From NCBI GenBank assembly GCA_046348545.1, contig JAXMEB010000003.1:434001-498000 (forward strand): a stretch of 64,000 nucleotides of DNA. Reading direction: 5' to 3'. Below are positions 39,011 to 49,047 of the stretch, piece by piece (position 1 is the stretch's first letter; each line of letters begins with the position of its first letter). Position numbers and translations under genes: made by a program. Source of the stretch: JAXMEB01 sp046348545. Its GTDB lineage: Bacteria; Pseudomonadota; Gammaproteobacteria; Berkiellales; Berkiellaceae. The notes beneath the pieces are model-generated. The model was not told where the DNA came from and searched no databases. It was given only the letters and a program-made list of their open reading frames with translations.

Positions 39011-40217
39011 ACTAACTTTACACTCACAGCCGCTTCCATCAACGCTGGCAGCTCCGCCTCAGGTTCTGTTGCGATTGTCGGTAACAAAATTGAATTCACT
39101 CCCGATAGCGCTTTTGATGCACTCAATACCGGGGATACCGCTACGGTTGTTGTCAATTATACGATGCAGGATAATGAAGGTGCCTCAAGCAGTTCAACTG
39201 TCACCATCACGGTCAATGGTACTAACGATACCCCCCTTGCTGTCGCCGATTTAGCATCCACCGATGAGGACACGAAAGTCACAGTCAATGCACTCGCAAA
39301 TGATACCGATCCGGATAGCAATGATAATCCTACTAACTTTACACTCACAGCCGCTTCCATCAACGCTGGCAGCTCCACCTTCGGAGCCTCAGGTTCTGTT
39401 GCGATTGTCGGTAACAAAATTGAATTCACTCCCGATAGCGCTTTTGATGCACTCAATACCGGGGATACCGCTACGGTTGTTGTCAATTATACGATGCAGG
39501 ATAATGAAGGCGCCTCAAGCAGTTCAACTGTCACCATCACGGTCAATGGCACTAACGATACGCCCCTTGCTGTTGCCGATTTAGCATCAACCGATGAGGA
39601 CACCAAGGTCACGGTCGATGCACTCGCAAATGATACCGATCCAGATAGCAATGATAATCCTACTAACTTTACACTCACAGCCGCTTCCATCAACGCTGGC
39701 AGCTCCACCTTCGGAGCCTCAGGTTCTGTTGCGATTGTCGGTAACAAAATTGAATTCACTCCCGATAGCGCTTTTGATGCACTCAATACCGGAGATACCG
39801 CTACGGTTGTTGTCAATTATACGATGCAGGATAATGAAGGTGCCTCAAGCAGTTCAACTGTCACCATCACGGTCAATGGCACTAACGATACGCCCCTTGC
39901 TGTTGCCGATTTAGCATCAACCGATGAGGACACCAAGGTCACGGTCGATGCACTCGCAAATGATACCGATCCAGATAGCAATGATAATCCTACTAACTTT
40001 ACACTCACAGCCGCTTCCATCAACGCTGGCAGCTCCACCTTCGGAGCCTCAGGTTCTGTTGCGATTGTCGGTAACAAAATTGAATTCACTCCCGATAGCG
40101 CTTTTGATGCACTCAATACCGGAGATACCGCTACGGTTGTTGTCAATTATACGATGCAGGATAATGAAGGCGCCTCAAGCAGTTCAACTGTCACCATCAC
40201 GGTCAATGGCACTAACG
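37325..40217 (+). repeat. 330-bp tandem repeat array (110-residue cadherin-like domain)
   Basis: About nine units follow each other with a 330-bp period; the marker GCCGATTTAGCATC occurs at about 37613, 37943, 38274, 38602, 38935, 39245, 39575 and 39905. Each unit encodes a domain that begins PLAVADLASTDEDTKVTV and contains SVAIVGNKIEFTPDSAFDAL and ends STVTITVNGTND. The last three to four units are intact and differ by only a few bases; the earlier ones include frame-breaking losses. Confidence 0.9.
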
Positions 40218-43200
40218 ATGCCCCAACCGTCAATAACGTCAATGGCTCTGGTAATGAGGATGCAGCTTCTATCTTAATCACTCTCACGGGACAAGATGTC
40301 GATGGGACAATTGCAACGTTCGACGTCTCTTCTTTACCAACGAACGGCACGTTATACACGGATGCATCCCTGACCACAGCCGTTGTTATTGGCACTGATT
40401 ATGCTGCAATCGGTAACGTTCGCGACTTCTATTTTGTTCCAGCCGCTAACTTCAACGGATCAGTCAATTTTCTTTACGGCGCTAAAGATAACAATGGCTT
40501 ATCAAATGCCGCCGATGCAACGGCAACGGTTAATGTTAATCCAATCAACGACCCACCCCTTCTCAGTGTTCCAGTCGGAGACCCAAGTTTTGGAGCAGTG
40601 TTCAATCTTTCTTCTTTGGACGGCATCAATGGATTTCGCATCAATGGGATTCTTGCGACTGACAACTCTGGAGCATCAGTAAGATTTGCGGGTGATTTCA
40701 ATAGAGACGGTATATCTGATCTCATCATCGGCGCACCCGAAAGTAACACTGGAACTGGACAAAGCTATATTCTCTACGGACATAGTGGAGCATTTGCAGC
40801 GTCCTTCGAATTGAGCTCAATTACCAGCTTAACAGGTCTCGTTATCAATGGTGATAATTTTGTTGATTTATCAGGGTCAGCTGTAAGTTATGCGGGAGAT
40901 ATTAATGGCAATGGTTATGGCGACGTAATCATTGGCGCTCCATCAGCCAGCCCATTGGGGCGGGGCTCTGCTGGAGAAGCATATGTAATCTTCGATGCAG
41001 CAACACTGACAAGCCCATTTAATGTCAGCACGTTGAACGGGACTAATGGTTTCACTATTCTTGGCGAAATATTCGGTGATGAGGGGGGCTACACTGTTAG
41101 TTACGCAGGAGACATCAATAATGATACTTATGACGATTTAATTCTTGGAGCATTTGATGGTGACAATGGAGCTTTAGGCAGTGCGGGTCGAAGCTATGTA
41201 ATTTATGGTAAAGCCACAGGATTTTCACCGGTGATTGATCTACTGACCCTTTCTCCAACAGATGGATTCAAAATTATAGGGATCAACGCAAATGACTTGT
41301 CTGGATATTCAGTTAATTTTGCCAATGATTTTAATGCTGATGGAATTGCTGATTTAATAATTGGCGCACCGCAGGCAGATCCAAATGGTTTATCTTCTGG
41401 ACAAACCTATATTGTCTATGGAAAGAGCGGAGGCTTCGGATCAACTGTTGACTTAACAACATTGGGTTCAGCAGGACTCATTATCAATGGCATCAACATC
41501 AATGATCAAAGCGGCTTTTCTGTCGGCTCAGCCGGTGATATTAATAATGATGGCATACAAGATATCATTATTGGTGCACCAGGTCTCGTTGCCGGCGCTG
41601 CTGGATCAGCTTACGTTGTATTTGGTTCCGGCGCACTAAGTGGTACACTCAACTTAAGTAGCTTAAACGGCTCTAATGGTTTCTCCATCACAGGCTCTAT
41701 AGCCAATGGAAATCTCGGGACCTCGGTAAGCGCTGCAGGCGATCTGAACGGAGACGGCATTGATGATGTTATCATCGGCGCTCCAAGAGGGGGGGGGACA
41801 GGTGCTGCATATGTTATTTATGGTTCTCCTTCTGGATTTTCTAGCAATATCAACGTGAATACTTTAAATGGCAGTAACGGTTTTATCATTAATGGTATCA
41901 ACGCATTTGATCTCGCTGGATTATCTGTGAGCTATGCAGGCGACATCAACAATGACAATATTGCTGATGTCATCATTGGCGCACCTCAGTCAGATCCAAA
42001 TGGAAGTGGTTCCGGACAATCATACGTTATCTTTGGTAGAACCAGTGCAGTCGAAGTCATTAGCCAAGGGGCTGGCAACACGGCTGTGATTAATAGCGTC
42101 AGCGTTTCTGATATAGACGCTGGCGCAGGAAATTTAGTTGTTACCTTAAGTATTCCAGCGCTATTTGGGACATTATCTGTGAACACCAGCGTTATCGGTG
42201 GCGTTACGATAGGCAATATCACTGGCAATGGTAGTGTCAATGTCACTCTAACGGGAACAGTTTCGCAATTAAATAACACATTGGCTGCCGGGATATCATA
42301 CACTACACCTAACAGCACATTTTCAGGGAATGTCCCTGTAAGTATCAATGTAAATGATCAAGGCAACACAGGTGCTGGCGGCTCATTGAGTGACTCAGAC
42401 AGCTTCAACATATTGGTTCAATCAAACCAGTCGCCTTTACCTTACAATATTTCAGCTTCCGGCAATGAAGATGCTGCATCAATTTTAATAAAATTAACAG
42501 CACAAGATGTCGACGGCACGATTGCAACATTCGACGTCTCGTCTTTACCAACAAATGGCACGTTATACACAGATGCAACCCTGACGACGGCGGTCGTTAT
42601 TGGAACTGATTATGCCGCAACCGCCAACACTCGGGACTTCTATTTTGTTCCAGCAGCTAACTTCAATGGATCAGTCAATTTTCTTTACGGCGCTAAAGAT
42701 AACAATGGTCTATCAAATCTAACCGATGCAACCGCCACGATTAATATCGCCGCTGTCAACGACGCGCCAGTTGCTAACAACGACACAGGCTCCACGAATG
42801 AAAATACCACTCTCAGCGTCGCTGCTGCTGGCCTTTTAACCAATGATACCGACGTTGATGTCGGTGCAACTAGAACCGTTGCAAGCGTCAATGGCTCTGG
42901 CGCTAACGTCGGCACCACCATTGCTTTAACTTCTGGCGCGCTGCTGACGGTTAATGCAAATGGTAGCTACACTTATAATCCAAATGGCAAATTTGAATCG
43001 CTCGCTCAAGGCGGTTCAACGACAGACTCCTTTACTTATCAGGCCAAAGATGAATTCGGCGCCTTAAGTAACACCGCAACCGCAACTATCACGATCACGG
43101 GTGTCAATGATGCACCAACTGTTAACAATGTCAGCAGCTCTGGGAACGAAGATGCAAGCTCCATCTTAATAACCATTAACGGACAAGACATTGACGGAAC

Positions 43201-46105
43201 CCTATCAACATTTAATATCTCTAGTCTGCCATTAAACGGAAAACTTTATACAGATGCCGCCCTAACATCGCTCGCTGTCATTGGAACGGACTACGCGGCT
43301 ACTGCAAATGCTAGAAATTTGTACTTTGTACCAAATGCCAATTTCAATGGCAGCGTAAATTTTAGTTACGGCGCTAAAGATAATTTAGGGCTTTCAAACA
43401 TTTCCAACGCTACAGCCACTATCACGATTAACGCCGTTAATGATCCACCATCACTCTCTTTGCCTAGTGCAAAGTCAACATTTGGCTCTTCATTTAATTT
43501 ATCCAGTTTGAATGGAGCAAACGGATTTTTCATTAATGGAATAGCTGCAAATGATCTTAGTGGATATTCCGTTCGTTTCGCTGGCGACTTTAATCGAGAT
43601 GGAATATCTGACTTAATTATCGGAGCTTATGTGGGCAACGCCCTGACAGGACAATCTTACGTACTTTATGGTCGCACAACCCCCTTCAGCTCAACTTTTA
43701 ATTTAAGCTCTATCACCTCATCAACAGGCGCAGTGATCAACGGCACATCTTCGCTAAGTGAGCTGGGATATTCTGTCAGTTATGCTGGCGACATAAACGG
43801 AAATGGGTTTGCAGACATCATTGTGGGTGCGCACGCAGCAGATCCACTTGGCCGAAGTTCTGCTGGTGAGGCTTACGTTATATTTGATGCTACAACCCTA
43901 TCTTCCCCATTTAATCCTACAACACTGAATGGAACAAACGGCTTTACAATACAAGGTGAAATATTCGGCGATGAGGCGGGCATCAGTGTCAGTTACGCTG
44001 GCGATATAAACAATGATGGTTTTGCTGATTTAATCATAGGCGCGATTGATGGGGATAATGGCGCTAACACCAGTGCCGGCCGAAGCTACGTCATTTTCGG
44101 CAAAAATACTGCGTTTTCATCGACCATTGATTTAAGCTCGATGCCAGCTTCACAGGGCTTCACGATTATTGGGATTAATGCAAATGATAACTCTGGCAGT
44201 TCAGTAAGTTATGCGGGTGACTTTAATGGGGATGGTAAAGCTGATCTCGTCATTGGTGCGCCCTACGCAGATCCTAATGGCTCTGATTCCGGTCAAGTCT
44301 ACATTGTCTACGGAAAAAATGGGGGCTTTGGCTCTTCTATAAACCTGAGCTCACTTGGAGCAAATGGACTGACTATTAATGGTGTCAGCGCGAATATGCA
44401 AGCTGGCCTGTCGGTTAGCTCTGCTGGAGACGTCAACAAAGACGGCAAAAATGATATTATCATCGGTGCTCCAGGCGACGGCGCAACCCCAGGCGCAGCC
44501 TATGTGGTATTCGGTTCGAACACGAGTGGCACCTTAAATCTAAGCACTTTAAACGGAACAAATGGTTTTGCAATCACAGGATTAGCGGCTGGTGCTAATT
44601 TAGGATGGTCAGTGAGCACAGCTGGCGATCTCAATGGTGACGGAATAGATGATGTGATTGTTGGCGCAATCGGCTCCGGTTCAGCAGGACGCGCTTATGT
44701 GATTTATGGCTCTACATCTGGCTTCAGTAGCAGCATCAATGTAAATGCCCTCACTGGGCTCAATGGATTTGTTATCAATGGCATTAACACGGGAGACTCT
44801 GCCGGCTATTCAGTCAGTTATGCCGGAGACATCAACGGCGACAAAATAGCGGATGTGATCATTGGCGCACCACTCGCTTCCCCGAATGGAGGATCTTCAG
44901 GACAATCGTACGTTATTTTTGGCCAAACTACGGCCTCTTTTGTTGCTAAACAAGGCATTGGGCAAACAGTAGTGATGAATTCGGTTAGTGTGAATGATGT
45001 TGATGCTGGTGCAGGAAATCTAGTGGTAACACTAAGCCTCCCAGGCAATGGGACCTTATCAGTTAATACGGGTGTCGGTGGTGGGGTACCCGGCGGCTCC
45101 ATAACAGGCAATGGAACAACGACTGTCACGCTCACAGGAACATTAACACAACTTAATAATACACTCGCAGTTGGTATTACCTATACAACCCCCAATGGGA
45201 CATTTACGGGCATCGTTCCGATGACAGTCACAGTGAATGACCAAGGTAACACGGGTTCAGGTGGCGCGTTATCCAGCAATGGTGTAGTTAATATACTCGT
45301 TTCATCTAGTGATGTTGCCCCTCCTATCGTCATTGATATGAGCGGAAGCGGTTTACAATTGACCTCTGTTCAAAATGGCATTGTATATGACATCAACAGT
45401 GACGGGCACCTTGACCAAGTCAGTTGGATTGGTATGGGCAACGGCTTCCTTGTTTTTGATCAAAATCGCGACAGCATAGTTAACTCAGCAAATGAGTTTG
45501 TTTTAACAAATTATTCTTCAGAAGCTCAAACTGATCTAGAAGCCCTCCGAATGGTTTTTGATACCAATCATGACAGCAAATTGGATCGATTTGACTCTGA
45601 CTGGAGCCAATTCGGAATTTGGCAAGATGTCAATCAAAATGGACTTTCTGAAGAAGGCGAGCTCCTAACCTTGGAACAATTAAATATTGAATCAATTAAT
45701 TTAGTTGCGCTAGACGAACCAACCATTGTCGAAGGAAATCTGATTTATACAAGCATAACAATCACGCGCACAGATGGGACAACGATCAATGCCTATGACG
45801 TCGGCCTAGGCTACGAACAGTTAAGCTCAAATAACAATTTATTAACAAACTTGGTTGAGAGCGATCTGCTAAGCGATGAAGATAACATGAGAAGCAATGA
45901 TAGCTTAACCTCTGCGACAACCGTGACTCAAATTATTGATATCAAAGATATAGTCAGTCAAGAATCAGAGGCTGCACTGAACCAGATTTCATCGTCAACT
46001 CCAAGCACACAACCACTCCTGGCTGTTGAAGAAACCGTGCCTTCACTCGATGTGCAACAAGAGTTAAATCATTTAGATGAGCTACACAATCAAAATCCAG
46101 TGTAA
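39164..46105 (+). CDS. Giant repeat adhesin, 3' part with two integrin-like propellers
   Basis: This 2,313-residue frame (correct frame open from about 39011) continues the adhesin. In order it has cadherin-like 110-residue repeats to 40217; an Ig-like domain (SGNEDAASILITLTGQDVDG); seven FG-GAP blades at about 40601-42037, each with a GDxNxDGxxDxIIGAP calcium loop and a closing YVIYG strand; a tail domain; a second Ig-like and a VCBS domain; another Ig-like domain; seven more blades at about 43489-44925; a second tail domain; and a C-terminal segment with four DxNxD-type calcium loops (DINSDGHLDQ, DQNRDSIVNS, DTNHDSKLDR, DVNQNGLSEE). The ATG at 39164 is only mid-repeat, not a true start. The protein is probably cell-surface or secreted and calcium-dependent; its binding target is unknown. 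Confidence 0.88.
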   Translation: MQDNEGASSSSTVTITVNGTNDTPLAVADLASTDEDTKVTVNALANDTDPDSNDNPTNFTLTAASINAGSSTFGASGSVAIVGNKIEFTPDSAFDALNTGDTATVVVNYTMQDNEGASSSSTVTITVNGTNDTPLAVADLASTDEDTKVTVDALANDTDPDSNDNPTNFTLTAASINAGSSTFGASGSVAIVGNKIEFTPDSAFDALNTGDTATVVVNYTMQDNEGASSSSTVTITVNGTNDTPLAVADLASTDEDTKVTVDALANDTDPDSNDNPTNFTLTAASINAGSSTFGASGSVAIVGNKIEFTPDSAFDALNTGDTATVVVNYTMQDNEGASSSSTVTITVNGTNDAPTVNNVNGSGNEDAASILITLTGQDVDGTIATFDVSSLPTNGTLYTDASLTTAVVIGTDYAAIGNVRDFYFVPAANFNGSVNFLYGAKDNNGLSNAADATATVNVNPINDPPLLSVPVGDPSFGAVFNLSSLDGINGFRINGILATDNSGASVRFAGDFNRDGISDLIIGAPESNTGTGQSYILYGHSGAFAASFELSSITSLTGLVINGDNFVDLSGSAVSYAGDINGNGYGDVIIGAPSASPLGRGSAGEAYVIFDAATLTSPFNVSTLNGTNGFTILGEIFGDEGGYTVSYAGDINNDTYDDLILGAFDGDNGALGSAGRSYVIYGKATGFSPVIDLLTLSPTDGFKIIGINANDLSGYSVNFANDFNADGIADLIIGAPQADPNGLSSGQTYIVYGKSGGFGSTVDLTTLGSAGLIINGININDQSGFSVGSAGDINNDGIQDIIIGAPGLVAGAAGSAYVVFGSGALSGTLNLSSLNGSNGFSITGSIANGNLGTSVSAAGDLNGDGIDDVIIGAPRGGGTGAAYVIYGSPSGFSSNINVNTLNGSNGFIINGINAFDLAGLSVSYAGDINNDNIADVIIGAPQSDPNGSGSGQSYVIFGRTSAVEVISQGAGNTAVINSVSVSDIDAGAGNLVVTLSIPALFGTLSVNTSVIGGVTIGNITGNGSVNVTLTGTVSQLNNTLAAGISYTTPNSTFSGNVPVSINVNDQGNTGAGGSLSDSDSFNILVQSNQSPLPYNISASGNEDAASILIKLTAQDVDGTIATFDVSSLPTNGTLYTDATLTTAVVIGTDYAATANTRDFYFVPAANFNGSVNFLYGAKDNNGLSNLTDATATINIAAVNDAPVANNDTGSTNENTTLSVAAAGLLTNDTDVDVGATRTVASVNGSGANVGTTIALTSGALLTVNANGSYTYNPNGKFESLAQGGSTTDSFTYQAKDEFGALSNTATATITITGVNDAPTVNNVSSSGNEDASSILITINGQDIDGTLSTFNISSLPLNGKLYTDAALTSLAVIGTDYAATANARNLYFVPNANFNGSVNFSYGAKDNLGLSNISNATATITINAVNDPPSLSLPSAKSTFGSSFNLSSLNGANGFFINGIAANDLSGYSVRFAGDFNRDGISDLIIGAYVGNALTGQSYVLYGRTTPFSSTFNLSSITSSTGAVINGTSSLSELGYSVSYAGDINGNGFADIIVGAHAADPLGRSSAGEAYVIFDATTLSSPFNPTTLNGTNGFTIQGEIFGDEAGISVSYAGDINNDGFADLIIGAIDGDNGANTSAGRSYVIFGKNTAFSSTIDLSSMPASQGFTIIGINANDNSGSSVSYAGDFNGDGKADLVIGAPYADPNGSDSGQVYIVYGKNGGFGSSINLSSLGANGLTINGVSANMQAGLSVSSAGDVNKDGKNDIIIGAPGDGATPGAAYVVFGSNTSGTLNLSTLNGTNGFAITGLAAGANLGWSVSTAGDLNGDGIDDVIVGAIGSGSAGRAYVIYGSTSGFSSSINVNALTGLNGFVINGINTGDSAGYSVSYAGDINGDKIADVIIGAPLASPNGGSSGQSYVIFGQTTASFVAKQGIGQTVVMNSVSVNDVDAGAGNLVVTLSLPGNGTLSVNTGVGGGVPGGSITGNGTTTVTLTGTLTQLNNTLAVGITYTTPNGTFTGIVPMTVTVNDQGNTGSGGALSSNGVVNILVSSSDVAPPIVIDMSGSGLQLTSVQNGIVYDINSDGHLDQVSWIGMGNGFLVFDQNRDSIVNSANEFVLTNYSSEAQTDLEALRMVFDTNHDSKLDRFDSDWSQFGIWQDVNQNGLSEEGELLTLEQLNIESINLVALDEPTIVEGNLIYTSITITRTDGTTINAYDVGLGYEQLSSNNNLLTNLVESDLLSDEDNMRSNDSLTSATTVTQIIDIKDIVSQESEAALNQISSSTPSTQPLLAVEETVPSLDVQQELNHLDELHNQNPV
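40219..42425 (+). repeat. Duplicated Ig-like + propeller + tail module, copy 1
   Basis: The order of an Ig-like domain, seven FG-GAP blades and a tail (INSVSVSDIDAGAGNLVVTL) is repeated at 43112-45306. Corresponding blades resemble each other more than neighbouring blades (for example blade 2 ends SAGEAYVIFD in both), so the whole module was duplicated as one block. The copies are clearly diverged at nucleotide level, unlike the upstream repeat arrays. Confidence 0.85.
43112..45306 (+). repeat. Duplicated Ig-like + propeller + tail module, copy 2
   Basis: This is the second copy of the module at 40219-42425, of nearly equal length (about 2.2 kb), with seven blades and a tail containing MNSVSVNDVDAGAGNLVVTL. 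A short Ig-like plus VCBS spacer separates the copies. Confidence 0.85.
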
Positions 46106-46181
46106 ATACTTTGGATTGAGTTCTTGACATATTGGCGCATTTTAGTTTGACTGTATCTACTTAGATTTATGGACAAATGCC

Positions 46182-47891
46182 ATGGTAGGCTCAAGACCTT
46201 TCTTTAGTGCACTGTTAGATAACGACACCACCTTTCTTGAACGCCCTCCTTCACTCTGGGCTCAAGTATGGCATTATCTATCTTTTTGGGGCTCTGCTGA
46301 AAATCGAAAACTGTCCTTTCAGGCTAATTTTGAAGGCATGGCTCCAAAGGGTATTCCTCATCCTTTTTTGAAAACTCGTAAAGTTACTTTCAATCATGTT
46401 TTTAGCTTTTACCTCGATGAGCATAATCAAATCTGGTATGCACGTAGAGAGAACCCTAAACAATCACCCAATTGGAAACCACTTTATGTTGATGGATTAC
46501 CAAAAGACAAGCACCACAATATGGAAATCATTGCGGATGGTGCCAATTTAATGATCGCTGTAACAACAGGTGAAAACACAACCATCCATTACAAAAAAGT
46601 AATTGAGGAAAAGCGAATAAAACAGCCTGATGGCAAGTTCAGCTATTTGATTAAAAATTTATGTGAGGAAGCTCATAGCATTACAGAGTGGTTTTCGTTG
46701 CCTTTCATCAAATATTTGAAGTATAAGCAATTGGGGAAACGGCTGACGCTGAGACCAGGCGCAACTTGGGCAATGTCCCATGTGGGCGCTTTTAAACATC
46801 ATAGCATTCATCCCTCTGGAATCGCTCATAGCATCTGGGGCACGACAACACTGTATGAAATCGTAGATGATGTGATTCGTTTACATGATCCTTTTGTTTC
46901 AGTCGATTCTGCTTTAGAAATTGCTTTACCTCACTCAGATCGAAGTATATTCAAGCTAAACTCAGTAGACGCCAGTGGATCGGTGATAATACTGCTCGGA
47001 GAAGAGATGATTGGGCAGACTGATGGCAGCTATCTCTCCAATCCGGCACTCTACACGAAGCTGCTCGATTACGATGTGATGGGATGCAATCCATTACAGC
47101 AATGTGCACATGATCCCAGCACGCTTAAACGATTCATTCGTATACCTAAATGGCAAAAGCATGAATTACCGCCTGGTCAAATTAATACGAATGTGAGCAT
47201 TGTACAAACAGGGATTGACTATCATGCTGTAGAACTAAGAATAGGCGGCAGCAATAATCAGGAGACTGGATTTTTCCATAAGTCTATAGACGAAGATGAT
47301 TGGTCTTTTCAAAAATGTCGAGCATCACCCTCTTTACCAAAAAGCGCTTCACAACCGAATTTAAGATCTTCTTCGGGGTTACAGTTTCACCATAAAACGG
47401 GATTCATATTAAATAATCACTCTTTTACAGCACTCTACTGTCAATCTTTTCACGAAAAAGCAACCTATGTGCCTCTTATCTTAATTGACAGTCAAGGAAC
47501 TAAGGTTAAAATGCATTTGCACCGCCGTCGAAATCTAATTAAAGCTTTCTTCGGATTCGAAAGTGATTATTGGCACCTTGTCCTCGATAAATCTTCGCTG
47601 AACTGTCAAGACCTTTTTAAAGGTGCATCTTCTATTCCAGTTAAGATATCCATACAAAAAGACAATCAATTAATAATATCCTCGACATTTCAATCATTGT
47701 ATTTAAAGGCTTGTAAAAAATCCGTTTTCGAGCCCGTTGAAAAAGTAGAGGTTAAAGAATTATACGCCCAAGAGATGATTTTCAGCGACAGTAATCCGCC
47801 TACGCTTTTGCGAGCTGCAGACGGACAAACAATGACTGAATCATCTGTCTTGCAGACAGCAGATCGGCTTCAACAGAAAAAAAACCTTTAA
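46182..47891 (+). CDS. Unknown 569-residue protein downstream of the adhesin
   Basis: I do not recognise a family. The protein has no signal peptide or transmembrane helix. Residues 1-130 include aromatic-rich strands (NHVFSFYLDEHNQIWYARRE) reminiscent of beta-propeller or lectin-like repeats, with related-looking segments later (RPGATWAMSHVGAFKHHSIH, TNVSIVQTGIDYHAVELRIG). About residues 380-400 are Ser/Pro-rich (SPSLPKSASQPNLRSSSG), and the C-terminus is charged. It starts 76 bases after the adhesin stop on the same strand, so the two may be co-expressed. A secreted host-directed protein is possible but not shown. Confidence 0.8.
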   Translation: MVGSRPFFSALLDNDTTFLERPPSLWAQVWHYLSFWGSAENRKLSFQANFEGMAPKGIPHPFLKTRKVTFNHVFSFYLDEHNQIWYARRENPKQSPNWKPLYVDGLPKDKHHNMEIIADGANLMIAVTTGENTTIHYKKVIEEKRIKQPDGKFSYLIKNLCEEAHSITEWFSLPFIKYLKYKQLGKRLTLRPGATWAMSHVGAFKHHSIHPSGIAHSIWGTTTLYEIVDDVIRLHDPFVSVDSALEIALPHSDRSIFKLNSVDASGSVIILLGEEMIGQTDGSYLSNPALYTKLLDYDVMGCNPLQQCAHDPSTLKRFIRIPKWQKHELPPGQINTNVSIVQTGIDYHAVELRIGGSNNQETGFFHKSIDEDDWSFQKCRASPSLPKSASQPNLRSSSGLQFHHKTGFILNNHSFTALYCQSFHEKATYVPLILIDSQGTKVKMHLHRRRNLIKAFFGFESDYWHLVLDKSSLNCQDLFKGASSIPVKISIQKDNQLIISSTFQSLYLKACKKSVFEPVEKVEVKELYAQEMIFSDSNPPTLLRAADGQTMTESSVLQTADRLQQKKNL

Positions 47892-47903
47892 TCAATCAGA
47901 GCT

Positions 47904-48713
47904 CTAAATTGCTCCATTTGTTGGCATGAATTTCTTTCTTGGTTGAATATCAGACTCTGAGTCAGAGCCATGGTCAGCGTCATCGAATTTTTTTCTTTTT
48001 CCGCAAAATTCAACTGTCTTAGACTTTTTAAACTTTAGATTAAGAATGTCTAAGAATTCACCATAGGTTATCACTTTTGAGATTAAATTTTCGGCAACTT
48101 CCGAGCTCAGTAACTTGTTTTCCTGTAGAGAGTCAATTTTTTCCTTTAGCATGGCTTTGACCTCTTCAAATGGAACAAGCACATATAACACCTCATTGGG
48201 ACTAGGATTATTAGGGGCATTCCCACCTGATATAGAGGATATTAAATAATAGGGGCCGTGTGAGATCGGACTAATATTAGGAAGGCCATCAACCAGTGCC
48301 CCCCAGTAAATAGCAGGTGCCACCACCTTTCCTGTCACCCACATCAACAAGATGTTATTACAGCCGCCTTTTGCCTCTTCGACGCCGTGTGCCACAATAT
48401 TGACGCCATAATTGTTTTTAATTTCTTCAAAAACATCGCCATATATGCAGCTCGGGCTGATGCATTTGAATGGAAATGCAAAATGGGTTTTAAATAGATC
48501 AACGGCCTTATGCAATGAATTAGGCTTGTTTTTTTGGGTACAATTTGAATATTCTATTAACTTTGAGGATAGAATCTTAAAGTCTACCCCATTTTCATTT
48601 GCGAAATCACGAAAGTGGTTTTTGACAAATTCGTTTTTCGCTTCGCTATTTAGCCCAAGATAAAAGGAATCATTCGGTGAGTAATGCTTTAAAAATAAAT
48701 CTGAATATAACAT
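47904..48713 (-). CDS. Unknown protein with a basic, NLS-like C-terminus
   Basis: This protein of 269 residues (276 if ATG 48734 is used) matches no family I know. ATG 48713 is preferred because GAGGG lies 5 bases upstream. The core is mixed, with an aliphatic stretch (NILLMWVTGKVVAPAIYWGA) too polar to be a secure membrane helix. The last 35 residues contain two basic clusters, KRKKF and RKKF, separated by an acidic Ser/Asp stretch (DADHGSDSESD), resembling a bipartite nuclear localisation signal. It converges on the 569-residue gene with 12 bases between stops. Base composition is more AT-rich than its neighbours, suggesting a separate origin. Confidence 0.72.
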   Translation of the reverse strand: MLYSDLFLKHYSPNDSFYLGLNSEAKNEFVKNHFRDFANENGVDFKILSSKLIEYSNCTQKNKPNSLHKAVDLFKTHFAFPFKCISPSCIYGDVFEEIKNNYGVNIVAHGVEEAKGGCNNILLMWVTGKVVAPAIYWGALVDGLPNISPISHGPYYLISSISGGNAPNNPSPNEVLYVLVPFEEVKAMLKEKIDSLQENKLLSSEVAENLISKVITYGEFLDILNLKFKKSKTVEFCGKRKKFDDADHGSDSESDIQPRKKFMPTNGAI

Positions 48714-49047
48714 GCGAGCCCTCATTGCTGTCATTTATAGGCCGCCATCCTATAACTTTAGAATGAAAAAGTAAAAGAAAACCATATCAATTTAAGATTA
48801 TAAGCGACAAACGGTTTAGTGTATAAGCACGGCATTTCCGAAGTCACATACATTTAAGAACTATTTTTTTAACTTGCCATCCCGGTTTTATCTTGTCGAC
48901 AAAAAGTAACTCATGCTAGGGCGTGTCCCTAAAGTTGCAAGTGCTGCTACGTGTAATTAAAATCACATTTAGGTAGTCATTCCCGCGAAAGCGGGAATCC
49001 AGAAAACAAACTATACTATGGCTGATTCCTTTGTATATATATTAGCT

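Noticed and set aside
37325..40217. Regular direct repeats that could suggest a CRISPR array
   Set aside because: The 330-bp units are contiguous, lack unique spacers, and encode a cadherin-like protein domain in frame; no cas genes are nearby.
34730..40395. Many open frames on the minus strand across the adhesin repeats
   Set aside because: They recur with the repeat period, encode low-complexity Ser/Val/Leu sequence, and are antisense shadows of the coding repeats.
45385..45670. RTX nonapeptide repeats at the adhesin C-terminus
   Set aside because: The region has DxNxD-type calcium loops but no GGxGxDxLx tandem repeats, so it was not called RTX.
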